Of a DNA stretch of 64,000 nt, positions 24,901 to 35,970 are shown one piece after another. The notes under the pieces were generated by a model that was not told where the DNA came from, did no database searches, and was given only the letters and a program-made list of their open reading frames with translations. The stretch's first letter is position 1. The number at the start of each line of letters is the position of its first letter. This DNA is from Linnemannia schmuckeri. Taxonomy: Eukaryota; Mortierellomycota; Mortierellomycetes; Mortierellales; Mortierellaceae. The stretch is from NCBI GenBank assembly GCA_029449235.1, contig JANATG010000015.1:1612001-1676000 (forward strand). Direction: 5' to 3'. The position numbers and the translations under genes are program-made.

Positions 24901-26039
24901 TTAGCGATTGTCCGAGTCGGCAGTGGGAACGGTTTCATAACGGTCAGAAGTCCGTTGACGACCATGGTTTTGATTGCCAAGGATACTAGAACGAATGGCT
25001 GGCGAGAAGCCACTGCCTCCTCTGAAGCCGCTTGTATCCTCGCTTGAGCGTGCTTTCGTGGGCATGGTCCTGGAAGATCCGGACAGGGACATGTGATTTG
25101 ACAAGTCATCGTTATTGCTGTGGTCGAGTGTTTCCATCAAGAGCCCCGCTGATTCTTCATAGTTGCCGTACCCGTCGTGCATTCCTGATAACGAGGCACC
25201 CTGTGATGCCAATGCTCCTGAAGTGCTGCCTACGCTTCCAGAGCTATTATTATTATTGTTGGTGTTGTTGTTACTGTTTCCTGAGGAAGTGTTGTTGTTA
25301 TTGTTGTTGTTGACTTGACTGCCTCCGGACCCACCAAGGATGATGGGCTCCATTTCCTGCTGCATGCAGACGTATTCTCCTCCAAAGATCATGATACCAC
25401 AGGTGGTGCCGTTGAGTGCCCACCAAAGGAAGGTCGAGGGGACATGATCCGAGTACATAGTGACCATGAGCACGTGGTAGAGCAACAATGTGAGCGAGTA
25501 ATCGAGTACGAGGCGGGCACGAGAAACAATCTTTAGCAATAAGTACACTCTAATTATTCAAGAAGGGGAGGAAAAGCAATTAGAAATGAGGTGGTAAACA
25601 CAAGTCAATGAATGCGATAATATCATTGAAAGAAAAAAAAAAAAAAAGAGGACGAACCCGATAAGAGAGTTAAGGAGCCAGGCTAAGCCGAGGAGCATGC
25701 CCTCGGCTGTATCGGCGCGGATTTCGCGGTAGTTGAGGATGGCGTCGAGGGTGATGTCTATCCCCGAGAAGCGAAAGAGTGTGTAGACGATAGTCGAGAT
25801 GGAGATGTACCAGATAGCCTGCAGACATGCGATTTGCGACTAGATTGTGGTATTTGGAGGTTATGGTGGTTGTTAGTTGGGTTAGGATGGTCAGATAAAT
25901 GCATGCATGCGCGTGATATTTTTGTGTCAACTTCATATTATCGTGGAGCACCATAGTGTTTGAGAGGGAGGTAATTAGTTACCAGGATAAGGACGGGGTC
26001 CCATTGTGTGGCACGGAAGGAAGAAGAGTTGGATGCCAT
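24901..26039 (-). CDS. SYS1: SYS1-like Golgi membrane protein
   Basis: Exons 25983-26039, 25658-25839 and 24901-25549 give 295 residues. FRATQWDPVLIL followed by SQIACLQAIWYISISTIVY, then VLDYSLTLLLYHVLM, PSTFLWWALNGTTCGIMIFG and GEYVCMQQEMEPI, is the conserved SYS1 layout of four membrane helices with the WDP and GEYxC motifs. SYS1 recruits Arl3/ARFRP1 to the Golgi and so acts in Golgi vesicle traffic. The typical protein is under 210 residues; here about 130 extra residues rich in N, S and G follow the last helix (runs of N in SSGNSNNNTNNNNNSSGSV) and end in a Ser/Arg-rich tail. It is head-to-head with CLPTM1. Introns are GT-AG with a T15 tract in the second. Confidence 0.9.
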
Positions 26040-26638
26040 GGTGTTGGATCCAGCGTTATGTCGTTAATATCTCTTGTTGTTGCGAATAACGTGCCTTGAT
26101 ATATTGTTGCGTTGCTGAGTTGAATAACGAGAACAAGAGTTTGGATGTCTTTGATGGAGTGAGAGTGCTGGCAAGACAAAAAAGATATTGAGAAATGCAG
26201 AAGGGTGAGGGAGAGAAGATTGTTGATGGGTAAGGGTGGAGAGTAAGTGTGAGGGGTGGATATGATGTGTCAAGAGTGACAGGAATAAGTGAGTGATGGT
26301 TCCAGGAGGAGAGTAAGTGTGATGCGATGTAAAAAGAAGAGGAAGGAAGAGAGTCGTTCAGGTATTCAGTTTGAACCGTGCATGGTCTATTCCAGACAGA
26401 ACAGAGACAACGTGAAAGGTCCTTTTTGGGGAGGGTGGCTTGTCGGAGAGTTGGAGTGGACTGGTGGTTGGTGGGAGAGTATTGAGTCGGGTGGAACGTT
26501 GTAAGGGAAGTAAGGGAAGGAGGGAGAGGAGCGAAGGAAAAAGACAAGCTGATCAACCTTTGTTTTTTTTCCTTTTTTGCGTGCTTCTTGGCTTTTCTTC
26601 TTTTTCTTCTTCTCTTTTTATCCTTACCCCCTCATCAC

Positions 26639-26683
<45 letters not shown>

Positions 26684-26783
26684 TCCTTTTTCTCACTAAA
26701 AAGAAAAGAGGACTTCAACCAGAACCACTTTGCATATAAGGAACAATAGGACTCAGACACCAAGGACAAACAGTACATAAAGG
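26040..26783. promoter_or_regulatory. Divergent promoter SYS1 / CLPTM1 with (ATC)n
   Basis: A 744-bp head-to-head spacer. The SYS1 side is G/T-rich and the CLPTM1 side is CT-rich and includes an uninterrupted ATC trinucleotide run at about 26639-26683, probably in the CLPTM1 5' leader. No further element can be named. Confidence 0.5.
26639..26683. repeat. ATC microsatellite
   Basis: About 15 ATC units in the presumed 5' untranslated region of the CLPTM1-like gene. Confidence 0.9.
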
Positions 26784-27564
26784 ATGCCTCAACAGAACGC
26801 AGCAGCGGGTCAGGCTGCTCGTAACGGCCAGGGGCAGCAGCGCCAGGAGCAGACCCTATCTCAGACTATCATGCAAATCATCACCCGCGCCATGATGGCC
26901 TACGCCGTCATGTCCTTCTTCGGAGGTATGTGCTATCTAATATTGCTCTCAGGACAACGAGTACATTTGTATTCGCATGATCAAGGATACTCATACCTGG
27001 CACCAATATGGACAAACAATAGGATTCGGTGGAAAGAAGGGTCCTGCCGCTCCCCATCCAGACTCGATCGTTACAACCAACTCCCCCGATGGACTCGCCC
27101 AGCCCTTTGCTTTCAACCCACCCAAGGCCTTCCCTCTTTGGGAAGACAAGACCAAGGCAGTACGTTTCTCTTTCCCTCAGTCTCCTTGTTTCTTACAGTT
27201 GACATGACGACTAACAGAACTTCGCAATGGATACATAGGACTTGTTCGTGTATGTTTCTGAGGACTACGAGTTCAACAACTTTGAGGATAAGAACAGCCT
27301 TGTGTGGCGATCAAATGACATTGAGCTCGGCGACTGGACTGAAGACCGTGTCGTCGACCTTTCCATCAAACCATCGAAGGTAACATACACATCTCCAGAT
27401 CGATATTACAGTTGCACGATAAGAATTTATGCAACCACTGTGTGTTACCGACACCCACGTAATTGTGGAAGACAGCGGAATGAAAGGAAAAACCTCGAGA
27501 GCGATTTTTCTTGGTTTTCGATTGTCAATAAGAATCGAAGGTGATCGAAAGATTAACCCACGCA

Positions 27565-27610
<46 letters not shown>

Positions 27611-29651
27611 GCTTTCTTTACAAAATGTGGGTTCGTTCACACAGCATGTTCAAAACAACGGAACCCTGTATGCCCATATCTACTTTGCCAAGAAGGACAC
27701 GCCCCTCAGTCCCACCTCCAAGGACTTTAGTCTCGACAACCGCGTCTACACCCGCAAGCGTAAGGACCGTCTTACAACACTTCTTCAGGAGATGTGTAAA
27801 ATGTTGAAGTAAGCATATTAACCAACGTTTTTTACTTTTTCAAATCATAGCGTTGACTCGTTACTTCAAGAAGAAGAGAGAGTTCAAGGTCAAGAAGCTG
27901 GTCGGCGGCAAGCAGGAGGCTGAACCAGAGCCTGAGAAGCCCGTTGAGGAGGTACACATGGATATGTATATTAAGAGCTTGCACTTCACACGAGTTTGAA
28001 AGTTGACTTGATCAACGACCAATTAGCTCGTATTGACAATTGCTTGCTCTTTGTTGCTTCATTGCCGATGTTAGCCTACCGTCCCTGAGGGTGGCTCTAC
28101 AACTGTATCATACTGGCATCAGAACTTGACGATCGCCCTTCTTTCAGACCGTGCCGTCATCCCTTATGCTGCCCTTCCTCCAGAGTTAAAGCCAAGTAAG
28201 TTACTTTTGATTCGCTGCGGCTGTTATATTTCTAGAGTTCTTTGTCCCAGAAGTACTCACATTGACTCTTCCTTGTGTTTTGCGATTTAGTGTACCAACT
28301 GGAGAGCACAGGAAAGCACGATGCATATGGCAACGGATTTGTTCTCCCAGTTGTCTACATCAACGATTTCTGGCAGCTCAAAGAGCACATGACCGCTATC
28401 AACGAGACCGTCAAGTAAGATACTCTCGGATCGTTGGCGTTTCTAGATTCCATTTTTTTTTTTTTTTTTTTTTTTTTTTGGCTATCAAGAGGGACCAAAG
28501 TGTTCTACAGCAATTAACCACTCATTGGGCGCATTCTTCTTTCTCTTCAATAGGGAACTGCCTCTTAGGATCAACTTCCACCCTATCAGTTACATGAAGT
28601 TGCAGATATACTCGTCTTTGGATATCGGCATGTCGAAGCAGTCAGGAATGATGGGCGGCACTGGCGGCGAGCTCGATGAGGTAAAGCGCATGTTGATCGA
28701 GACCAACCCCTTCCTCTTGGCACTTACCGTCGTTGTCAGTTGTCTCCACAGCGCCTTTGAGATGTTGGCTTTCAAGAACGGTATGTCCTCCCCGTTAGTG
28801 TCCTTGGCGAGCGAACATATTGACATTGGCAGCGTGTACGAAAACTGATATGTTTCTCTCAAATGATATTAGATATCGCATTCTGGAAGGACAAGAAAGG
28901 AACAGCGGGGTTGTCGGTTCGCTCGATCTTCTTGGATATTGCTCAACAGATCATTGTCTTCTTGTACCTGATGGACAACAATGCGGAGACTAGTTACATG
29001 ATTCTGATCGGACAAGGAATTGGTCTGGCCATTGAGCTCTGGAAGGTCAAGAAAGCCCTCAAGGTCGACATTGTCCCTGCCACGACCGGTATGTTGCCCT
29101 GGCGCCTGCACTTCAACACCTCCGAGCCCCTGAGCGATTTGGAGGAAAAGACTAAGGAGTACGACGAGGAGGCTTTCAAGTACCTGACCTATGCTGCCTT
29201 CCCTCTCTTGGGCTGCTACGCCATCTATTCTGTCATGTACGAGGAGCACAAATCGTGGTACTCATTCGTTGTCGGCACATTGGTCGGCTTTGTGTACACC
29301 TTTGGTTTCATCAAGATGACGCCTCAGTTGTTCATCAACTACAAGCTCAAGAGTGTTGCTCATATGCCTTTCCGCACGATGATGTACAAATCATTGAATA
29401 CGTTTATCGACGACTTGTTTTCGTTCATCATCAAAATGCCCATGTTGCATCGCTTGGCCTGCCTGCGCGACGATGTTGTTTTCTTTATTTACCTCTACCA
29501 GCGCTGGATCTACCGCACTGATCACTCTCGTGCCAACGAGTTTGGACAGGTTGGGGATGAGGAGGACGAGAAACCTGCTATTACAGCTAATTCGAGCGAG
29601 GATGTCAAGAAGGCTGACACCGACGAGAAGGAGACCAAGAAGAACAAGTAG
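26784..29651 (+). CDS. CLPTM1-family multi-span membrane protein
   Basis: Nine exons (26784-26925, 27023-27159, 27239-27379, 27645-27759, 27851-27951, 28075-28195, 28291-28414, 28554-28780, 28873-29651) join in phase to 628 residues. DLFVYVSE, NNGTLYAHIYFAKK, YWHQNLTIALLSD, LRINFHPISYMKLQIYSS, ETNPFLLALTVVVSCLHSAFE and KTKEYDEEAFKYLTYAAFPLL are the family landmarks, in order. There is an N-terminal membrane helix, a large lumenal domain, then several C-terminal helices and a charged K/E tail. CLPTM1 proteins sit in the ER/Golgi and affect receptor assembly or lipid scrambling. The third exon must use the acceptor at 27238, because the nearer one at 27217 meets a stop. Two introns carry T43 and T27 tracts. 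Confidence 0.92.
27567..27609. repeat. Intronic poly-T tract (T43)
   Basis: An uninterrupted T run inside the third CLPTM1 intron, upstream of its acceptor; a second run (28452-28478) lies in the seventh intron. It serves as an extreme polypyrimidine tract or is simply a slippage-prone repeat. Confidence 0.9.
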
Positions 29652-29726
29652 ATTATTGTTTTTACATTTGTACCATTTAGTATTTCGTTAAAAAACCACG
29701 ATAAAAGATTGTTTTATTTCATTCTT

Positions 29727-31134
29727 TTAGTAGGCGCCTCCTTTGCGGTAGACCTGCGTCCACTTGCTGATGATGTAGTCTCCAAAGTTGATGTCGCCAT
29801 TAAGCAGCTTGGTGGCCACCGACCTGGCATCCTGACCATCCTTGGCGGCAGGAGATGCTGCCTCATCGTGCTTGGCTTCCTCGTCACGCTGGTCTCTCAA
29901 AAGACTATAATTCCCCGAGGCAGCCTGGCCCCTAATTTCCTCCTGGACCAGCAAGGGGATCTTGGCATTATAGTCAGGGTAGTAGAAGCAGCACATCGAG
30001 TAGCGTTCCTCCTGTCCATTGCTGACGACTCTGTGAAAGGGGCTGATCAACTTGCCTCCTGTGAGTAGCGAAAGATAGTCACCTCCATTGATGACCAGAC
30101 TGTTGTCGCGGGAGGGAACGTCTTGCCATTTGTTGTCGTGGAACAGCTGCAGCCCCACAGTCTTGGAGGGCGACAGAATCAATGTCAAGAAACCCCAATC
30201 CGTATGCGCACTAAAATACGAACGAGCAAAGGATTAGAGGTGGAAGAGGAACGGGATAGAAGCAGGGTGTTAAAACGTGGATGGGTGGGCGTAAAATAAA
30301 AAAAAGTCCGAACATGTGTAAACATGCATCGGAAAAAAAAAGGTAGTGTGGATGTGGTAATACCCGGATTGGCTTTAATCCGTATGATTCACCATTGGTA
30401 TGTTACAAAATGTATCGTTCATATTTTTTCCCACGTAGTTTCACAAAGCCATGAGCATTCGCTTTTGAAGCATACCTGGATCCAATCTGGGCAGTGTGTC
30501 CTTGGTCAGAATAAGGGAGGTAGTGGAATAACCGCATGAAGGAGATGGTCTCGCTGGTGGTGCAGTACTTTGCCAACTCGTCCTCGGGCAACGCCAACGC
30601 CAGAGAAATACCCTTGAGGAGACCCTTGGCAATATCACAGACGTGGAGATAAAATTCTTGAAGAGTACCCTTGAATGAATCCTTGTGGCCTTGGTCGAGC
30701 TGGTCGAGCGAAGCCTGAGCTGGCCAGGCATTAGGACCCTGCAATGCATTTAGACTGTCGTCAGCTTGTTTGGCCTTGAGTGCCTCTGCAGGCCATTCGT
30801 ATCCATAAGAGAATCCCTCTTTAAGCTCCTTGGTCGCCGAGCCAGATTCACCTCCGATGGGAACATAACCACGAGTGAATCCACCGGGCTGGATCTTGGG
30901 GATCTGGGCCTTTTGAGCAGCGTCGAGGTCAAAGAGTCGCTTGGTGGCATCGAGGACTTGGTTTGTGTTTGAGGTGGTGAAGAGTGGGTGCGAGGGAGAG
31001 GTGATATAGAAGACACCATAGGTTGTGAACGCGTTGAGGAGTTCGACGGCAACACGTTGCTTGTCGGTTGTGGAAGAGGAACTGTTCAGCAGGGCTGTGA
31101 TGTCGATCGTTGGGATTGCGAGCGAAGCTGCCAT
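29727..31134 (-). CDS. 2-oxoglutarate/Fe(II) oxygenase, isopenicillin-N-synthase-like
   Basis: Exons 30476-31134 and 29727-30210 give 380 residues. The N-terminal half has the DIOX_N pattern (IPTIDITALL, AFTTYGVFYITSP, GFTRGYVPIGGES, KEGFSYGYEWP, FMRLFHYLPY). The second exon begins with the iron site: H222-T-D224 in SAHTDWGFLTLI, the distal H279 in ISPFHRVVS, and the 2-oxoglutarate-binding RxS at R289-Y-S291. All catalytic residues are present, so it should be active. Substrates of this group range from flavonoids and gibberellins to small metabolites; none can be inferred here. Its 3' end is only 75 bp from the CLPTM1 stop, in convergent orientation. The start is the ATG at 31134 (MAASLAIPTIDI). 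Confidence 0.88.
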
Positions 31135-31360
31135 GGTGTTGGAATGAGTTTGAGAGTGATTGTTTGGATAGCAAGAAGAAAAGAAGAGAATTGAAATCTC
31201 TTTCTCCCCCGCCTTTTTATGTTATGTCCTTTAGTGAGAGTGTCATTGTGTGATTGTGAATTTTTTATTTCTCCAAGAAGGGAGAACCGATTTGGATAGG
31301 GGCTGTGGGGAGAAGGAAAGGACGCCACCAATTTATTATTCGAAAGGCCCTTCACTCTCT

Positions 31361-32340
31361 TCACTGCGATGTCAAGCGGGTGCCATTGGAGATGATAATG
31401 CCATTATCACTCACGAAGCACGGAGAGCACGACGATGGTGATACGGATACTTGAGCCCCACAACGTTTAAGTGTCTGGCATTGCTCTTGTTCTTCTTGTG
31501 CTTGCTCGTCAACAAGCATGTCGCGATATGTAATACTGACTCGACGAGCTCGAATAATCTCGATCCCGCCCACAGTCTCTACCAAATCTTTTGAGATGCT
31601 GTGCTTGTAATCGTACCGACACGACTCGTTCATTACTACCAGAGACCGCCGTGCTATGAAAAAAAAAAAGGTTCCGAACAAAAGAAAAGGATAATTAGTC
31701 CACGCAATGCTAAGTACAAACCATTGTCGACTTAAACCCAAGAGTAAAGCAGGTGGGATAGACACAACTGAAGAATGAACGTACGGAGGTGAACACGAAA
31801 GATTAAACTGGGTTCTTTGACGTGCTGAAAGGTCATGACACAGTCTGAGAGGAGCGAGAGGGCGGTGATGGTGGGTCCAAAGAGCTTTGGCGCATCCACA
31901 TGAGGCATGATCCCCTGTCCTGCTTCGTACTCGTTGACAATAATACTGTTAGGGCTGGTCTTGTAGATCTGGCGGCCCAGCAATCGATCCGTGAGAAAGT
32001 CAAACATGCTCGGTAGTCTCTCCATCTTTCCTACAACCCTCCTGCCGTTGACCAAGAGAAAGGAAAAAAAAATATTACTATTTTGTTGACTTTTGAACGA
32101 TAACTGAGTGGAGGGCGTAATATAAGCTTCTATTTACCGCAGTCGATAGCTAAAGGTACCGCCGTAGTGTTGGTGCCTTCGCTTCATCTCTGGATTGGGT
32201 TCGATCCCTCGTCCTGCCCAATTCCGTGCATCCAGTTGCTGAATGAGCTGCGCTTCTTCTTCGACAGAGACGAAATCCCGAATCACTTGTAGTCCTTGCA
32301 GGGATGCATTGTCGAGGGTTGACGTCGGCGTAATCTCCAT
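31361..32340 (-). CDS. AlkB-like 2-oxoglutarate dioxygenase
   Basis: Exons 32138-32340, 31785-32041 and 31361-31653 give 250 residues. Iron ligands are H115-V-D117 (GIMPHVDAPKLFGP) and H171 in LPRRSLVVMNESCRYDYKH; the AlkB signature R-x5-R is R191...R197 (RVSITYR). The NEYEAGQGI lead-in and the LPRRSL block resemble the ALKBH6/ALKBH8 side of the family, without RNA-recognition or methyltransferase domains. Members oxidatively demethylate nucleic acids or modify tRNA wobble bases; the substrate here is undetermined. The start is the ATG at 32340, the first in frame. The C-terminal 50 residues after the signature are not conserved-looking. It follows CSN5 in the same orientation with a 193-bp gap and sits head-on after another 2-oxoglutarate enzyme gene. 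Confidence 0.86.
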
Positions 32341-32533
32341 GTGTGAAAACAAGAAGCGGGAAGAGGGGCGGCAATAAGAAGAGCAAAGTAAAAGTCAGGA
32401 TCAACAAAGGTCGAAATGGGATTTTTTTTTCCAGAGACAATTTTTTTATTTCAGTTTTGTTTTCACTCGCAATTAGGTCCGCACATATCATGCCCAACCA
32501 AAACCACAAGGTTCATCAGCCTTCATGGCATTA

Positions 32534-34757
32534 TTACTGGGCATTGGGGGCGGGTGAGAGGACAGTGTCTGTGTCAATAGGGTTATTGCCCAAGGCACTG
32601 GTGTTGTCGTTCTGGTGGGGGTTGGCAGTGAAGAGAACGTTCTTCAAAACCTGGGAGATCAGTCCATGGGTCGCTTCGACCGAGATCTTGTTGCTGTCCC
32701 GGGTAATCTTGCTCAGCTGACTCTCCTCCTGCTTCTTCTTCTTGTCCTTACCGAAGTGACCCGCAGATCCACCCATGCCTCCGAATCCTCCAGGTCCTGC
32801 ACGTGATGCCATATTCGCCGTCATCTGCAACTTTTCTGCCAAATCCGACATCTGTCTCGCCGCATATTCACGGTTCTATTTCAGCGAAAAAGGCGTAGAG
32901 ATTTGAATGTTAGTCACTCTGTGGACATACGCCCAACATTTGTAAATGGTTGGACCGAGCATGTCATTGAGAAAAGGTGAATGCTTACAGAGAGGAGAGG
33001 AGACTGGGAGAGAGTGTTGACCCAGTACTTGTTCCAGAGTTGGTCCAAAAGATGTGTGTCGAGGGTGGACTTAAAGTGGGAGATCTCCAAGGGGTAGTAC
33101 TGCTTGCAATGGACACCAAAGTCCTCAATCTTGCTCAAAGGAATGGTCTGGTACTCCGAAGGTCCTTCATCCGGTGCTTTGTATCCCTATTGTCATCGAT
33201 GAGCATTTTTTTTTCATGTGAGCAATGGCGCAAAAAAAACACTTCATAGGTTGTAGCACCTTTCACCTACAAGCAATGCGTTATACCTCTGGGTAGGTGC
33301 GGAAGGCTCCGATTTCAACCTTGCCAGCCGAGATGGTTCTGTTGGGGTCAATCTATATATCAATTTGATTTATATTGTCATTGTTAGAAGCAAGATCCAC
33401 ATACGCAAAAAAGAGTTTCTGCTCGGGCTTGTAATGCGAGGCGAAATAAGTCAATGGTGCTTACAACAACGGCAACGAAGGGATCCTGGAACTGCTGGTT
33501 CTGCATTTGAGTGTTGACGTCAATTCCTGATAGCCAGCATCCGTAACCAGGATGCGAATGGTACCATCCAATGGCGTTCTCTAAACGACCAACCTAATAA
33601 TGGGACCATTGACAGAAGAAGCGCGTCAGACAATAGTTCAGTGTTGACGATCGTGCTCAAGGTATTATTTTCACAGACCAACAACGTAGCATATCGTGGA
33701 TAAACGATGTTGAAAGAGACGTACTTCCTTGATCTTAGTCATGTATTGAACCATGTACTCGTATCCTTCGACCTGGGCGTTGACGCGGGTCTCGGTTCCC
33801 TCGACGGGAAGAGCAAAGGCGTCCATGATGATAATAGTGTTCCCCTGGACCTTACCCTGCATCATGCCCATGACCTCAATGTTTCCTCCTGAGCGAGCGT
33901 GCATCACCTATTGCCGACAGATTCAGGTGAGAATGCGTAAGTTGGTTTGCAAGAAATAACAGTTTTCTTTATATGTCCTATTTTAGCCGCCTTGCTTTCT
34001 GATGCTAGTCGTCGTTGTTCCTCGTATTCTCACTTCTTCCTGTTGTTGTTCCTTTCTCTCATACTTTAGCTCTTAATTTATCCCTTTATGCCCTTGCTTT
34101 CTTCCAATTCTTCGCTTTTTGTCGTTGTTCTTTTTCTTTCTTTCTTATTGTTACTCCTGTTTTTCTTCTCGTTCTCGCTTCTTTCCTGCTTGTCCTTGTT
34201 GTTATTATTCTTGTTGTTATTCCTCTAAACCCAATATTCGTCCATTTTCATTGTTGACCTTGAGGGCATCTTTTCCTCTATTTGTTGTCCTCTGCCGTGT
34301 CCTCTTGACGTATTTTATCGCGCCTTTGATGTATCCTGGCAAATAATGATATTTCGAGCATCATGTAATTACCATCTTGATCAAGGCAACGGCAGAGATC
34401 TTGATATGAGTAAAGTAATGAGGACTAGACACGAGTTAAAGGAAAGTCAAACAACAGTTAGTAAAAAAACCTGCAAGAAAACAGCGAGAAAAAAAAAGTG
34501 TATGAAGTGCTGCGCCAGGTCATGGTTGTGTGCGTGCGTCGTTGCGTAATGGAATTACAAAAAACACAAGCTTTTTCTAAAAAAGCGCGTCAACAGCTAC
34601 GATGAGAGATATGTACTTACTCCTTCTTCCAAGGGGATTCGTTGAGGATGCGCTTTTGCTCGGCCTCGTTGAAGTGGTAGATCTGGTCTGTCTCTGGGTT
34701 GACGGACCTAATATTGTTGATGAACTCAAAGTTCTTGCGCGCATTGATGGCGTCCAT
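32534..34757 (-). CDS. CSN5: COP9 signalosome subunit 5 (CSN5/JAB1), deneddylase
   Basis: Seven exons (34621-34757, 34373-34424, 33725-33907, 33465-33593, 33287-33352, 32989-33186, 32534-32875) join in phase to 368 residues. The second exon is only 52 nt and supplies DPHYFTHIKISAVALIKM, needed to bridge to VMHARSGGNIEVMG. The JAMM zinc site is complete: E74, H136-S-H138 and D149 in HSHPGYGCWLSGID. EGPSEYQTIPLSKIEDFGVHC follows as in CSN5 and not in Rpn11. CSN5 removes NEDD8 from cullins and so resets CUL ligases; functionally it links to the CUL4-type adaptor gene at 5620-8384, though they are not close. Intron 2 (33908-34372) is unusually long at 465 bp. Its promoter now borders a 7-kb transposon. 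Confidence 0.95.
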
Positions 34758-35032
34758 GGCCACACACTCCTTTTTTACTTGGTTCTTGAGTTGGCGTTGG
34801 TTGATGTGTATGGGTGCGCAAGTGTGTCGTATGTATGTTTTGTTGTAAACGCGTTCGGTGTCCTTGAATGTGCGTATTCCGTGGTTTCCTTTACGTGGTT
34901 TTGGATGTAGTTGTTGGAGGGTGGAGGGTGAATGAAAAAAGAAGGAAGAATAAGCGACGTGGAAGTGAGACGAAAGTTAAAAGAAAAAGCAAGGGGACGC
35001 GGCCCTTCGTCCAACCCTCCGCCTTCCTTCAC
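34758..35032. promoter_or_regulatory. CSN5 promoter, truncated by transposon insertion
   Basis: 275 bp upstream of CSN5 up to the transposon, including the left target duplication at its end. Together with 42203-42905 it would have formed one divergent promoter of about 1 kb between CSN5 and the Sec7 gene. Confidence 0.55.
35024..35032. repeat. 9-bp target-site duplication, left copy
   Basis: TTCCTTCAC immediately before the left end of the transposon; an identical copy follows the right end at 42194-42202. Confidence 0.85.
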
Positions 35033-35970
35033 GAAGCTCTGAACCCAGCCACCTCGTCCGCTGAATGCAATTCTGCTGACGAGAGGCTGGGACAAAATCT
35101 CCCCCTTTACTAAGGAAGCGCCCTTCCCGTCGTATTCCCAAAAAAGGAATCTCGTCCAAAAAAGGAATCTCGTCCAAAAAAGGAAGACGCAGTCACCGAC
35201 CTCGGCCTCATGCCAATAAACCTCTCTTACTTTGCATCCATCAGCTTCACTCTCAAGTGATGCAACAGCATGTCAAACAAAAGGCTGCTCAGGTAAAGAT
35301 GGTCGTATTCATTCCCAGGCACGCGTTCGTCAGCAGTATCTGACTATCCAAGCAGCCGACCTGGTGATCAGTTTGTCTCAACTCCTTCTCTTTGTTCTTC
35401 CTCTTCTCATACAAAAAAATAAAATAAAAAACGCTCGGGGTCTATTCCGCGATAGCGATCTCCCGCTTCTTAAAGAGACTCCGAGCACGCCAAGCAAACG
35501 AGCTTCTGGGGCTTCCAGGGTAAAGGCACAGTTTGATATTGTACCGGGGGGGGGGGGAGTCTTTGCTGTGATGTTTGTCGCGTTTCCTAATTTGCTGGTT
35601 TTCAACGCGCGGTAGCTTCAAGATATAAGCGGGTTCGGCGTCCTTGACTTCAACAAGCCTGATTTACAATCACCTGGAGGAACCAGTCAAGGCATAGGGA
35701 GATTCGGTGTCCTCGACTTCAACAAGCCTGATTTACAATCCCCTGGAGGAGCCAACCAAGTGAGTGACTGTCGGCCACTGTTGCGAGCGCGATGGTTCTT
35801 TCTCCAAACACATCTCTAATCGTCTCTTGGCTCTGGGAATTTACTCCGCATAGGATACCCCAAGAAAAGTCGCCGAGGCTCTGCTTTCGTTAGGTGGAGC
35901 CCATTCTTTCCTGGAGGGATCGACCTCCTCCTGGGTCTCCAAGGCATTCAACGCTGCACAAGACGCCGCG
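35033..35970 (+). repeat. Left terminal inverted repeat (938 bp)
   Basis: Contains promoter sequence, exons 1-3 and the first 117 nt of exon 4 of the helicase gene. It ends exactly at a codon boundary (GCC GCG), after which left and right sequences part (GATTCC on this side). Confidence 0.93.
35138..35184. repeat. 18-bp subterminal tandem repeats in the TIR
   Basis: Two and a half units of AAAAAAGGAATCTCGTCC, mirrored at 42042-42088 in the other TIR. Subterminal repeats like this are often transposase-binding sites in DNA transposons; here that role is a guess. Confidence 0.75.

Noticed and set aside
32190..32215. GGTTCGATCC resembling a tRNA B box
   Set aside because: It lies in AlkB exon 1 coding sequence, with no A box or cloverleaf around it. 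No tRNA, rRNA or CRISPR array was found elsewhere.
35232..35615. 127-codon ORF present identically in both TIRs (also 41611-41994)
   Set aside because: It reads through proposed introns of the shared leader; the spliced frame that links MSNKRLL to SDLPLLKETPS and LQDISGFG fits both genes better. The identity merely reflects the inverted repeat.
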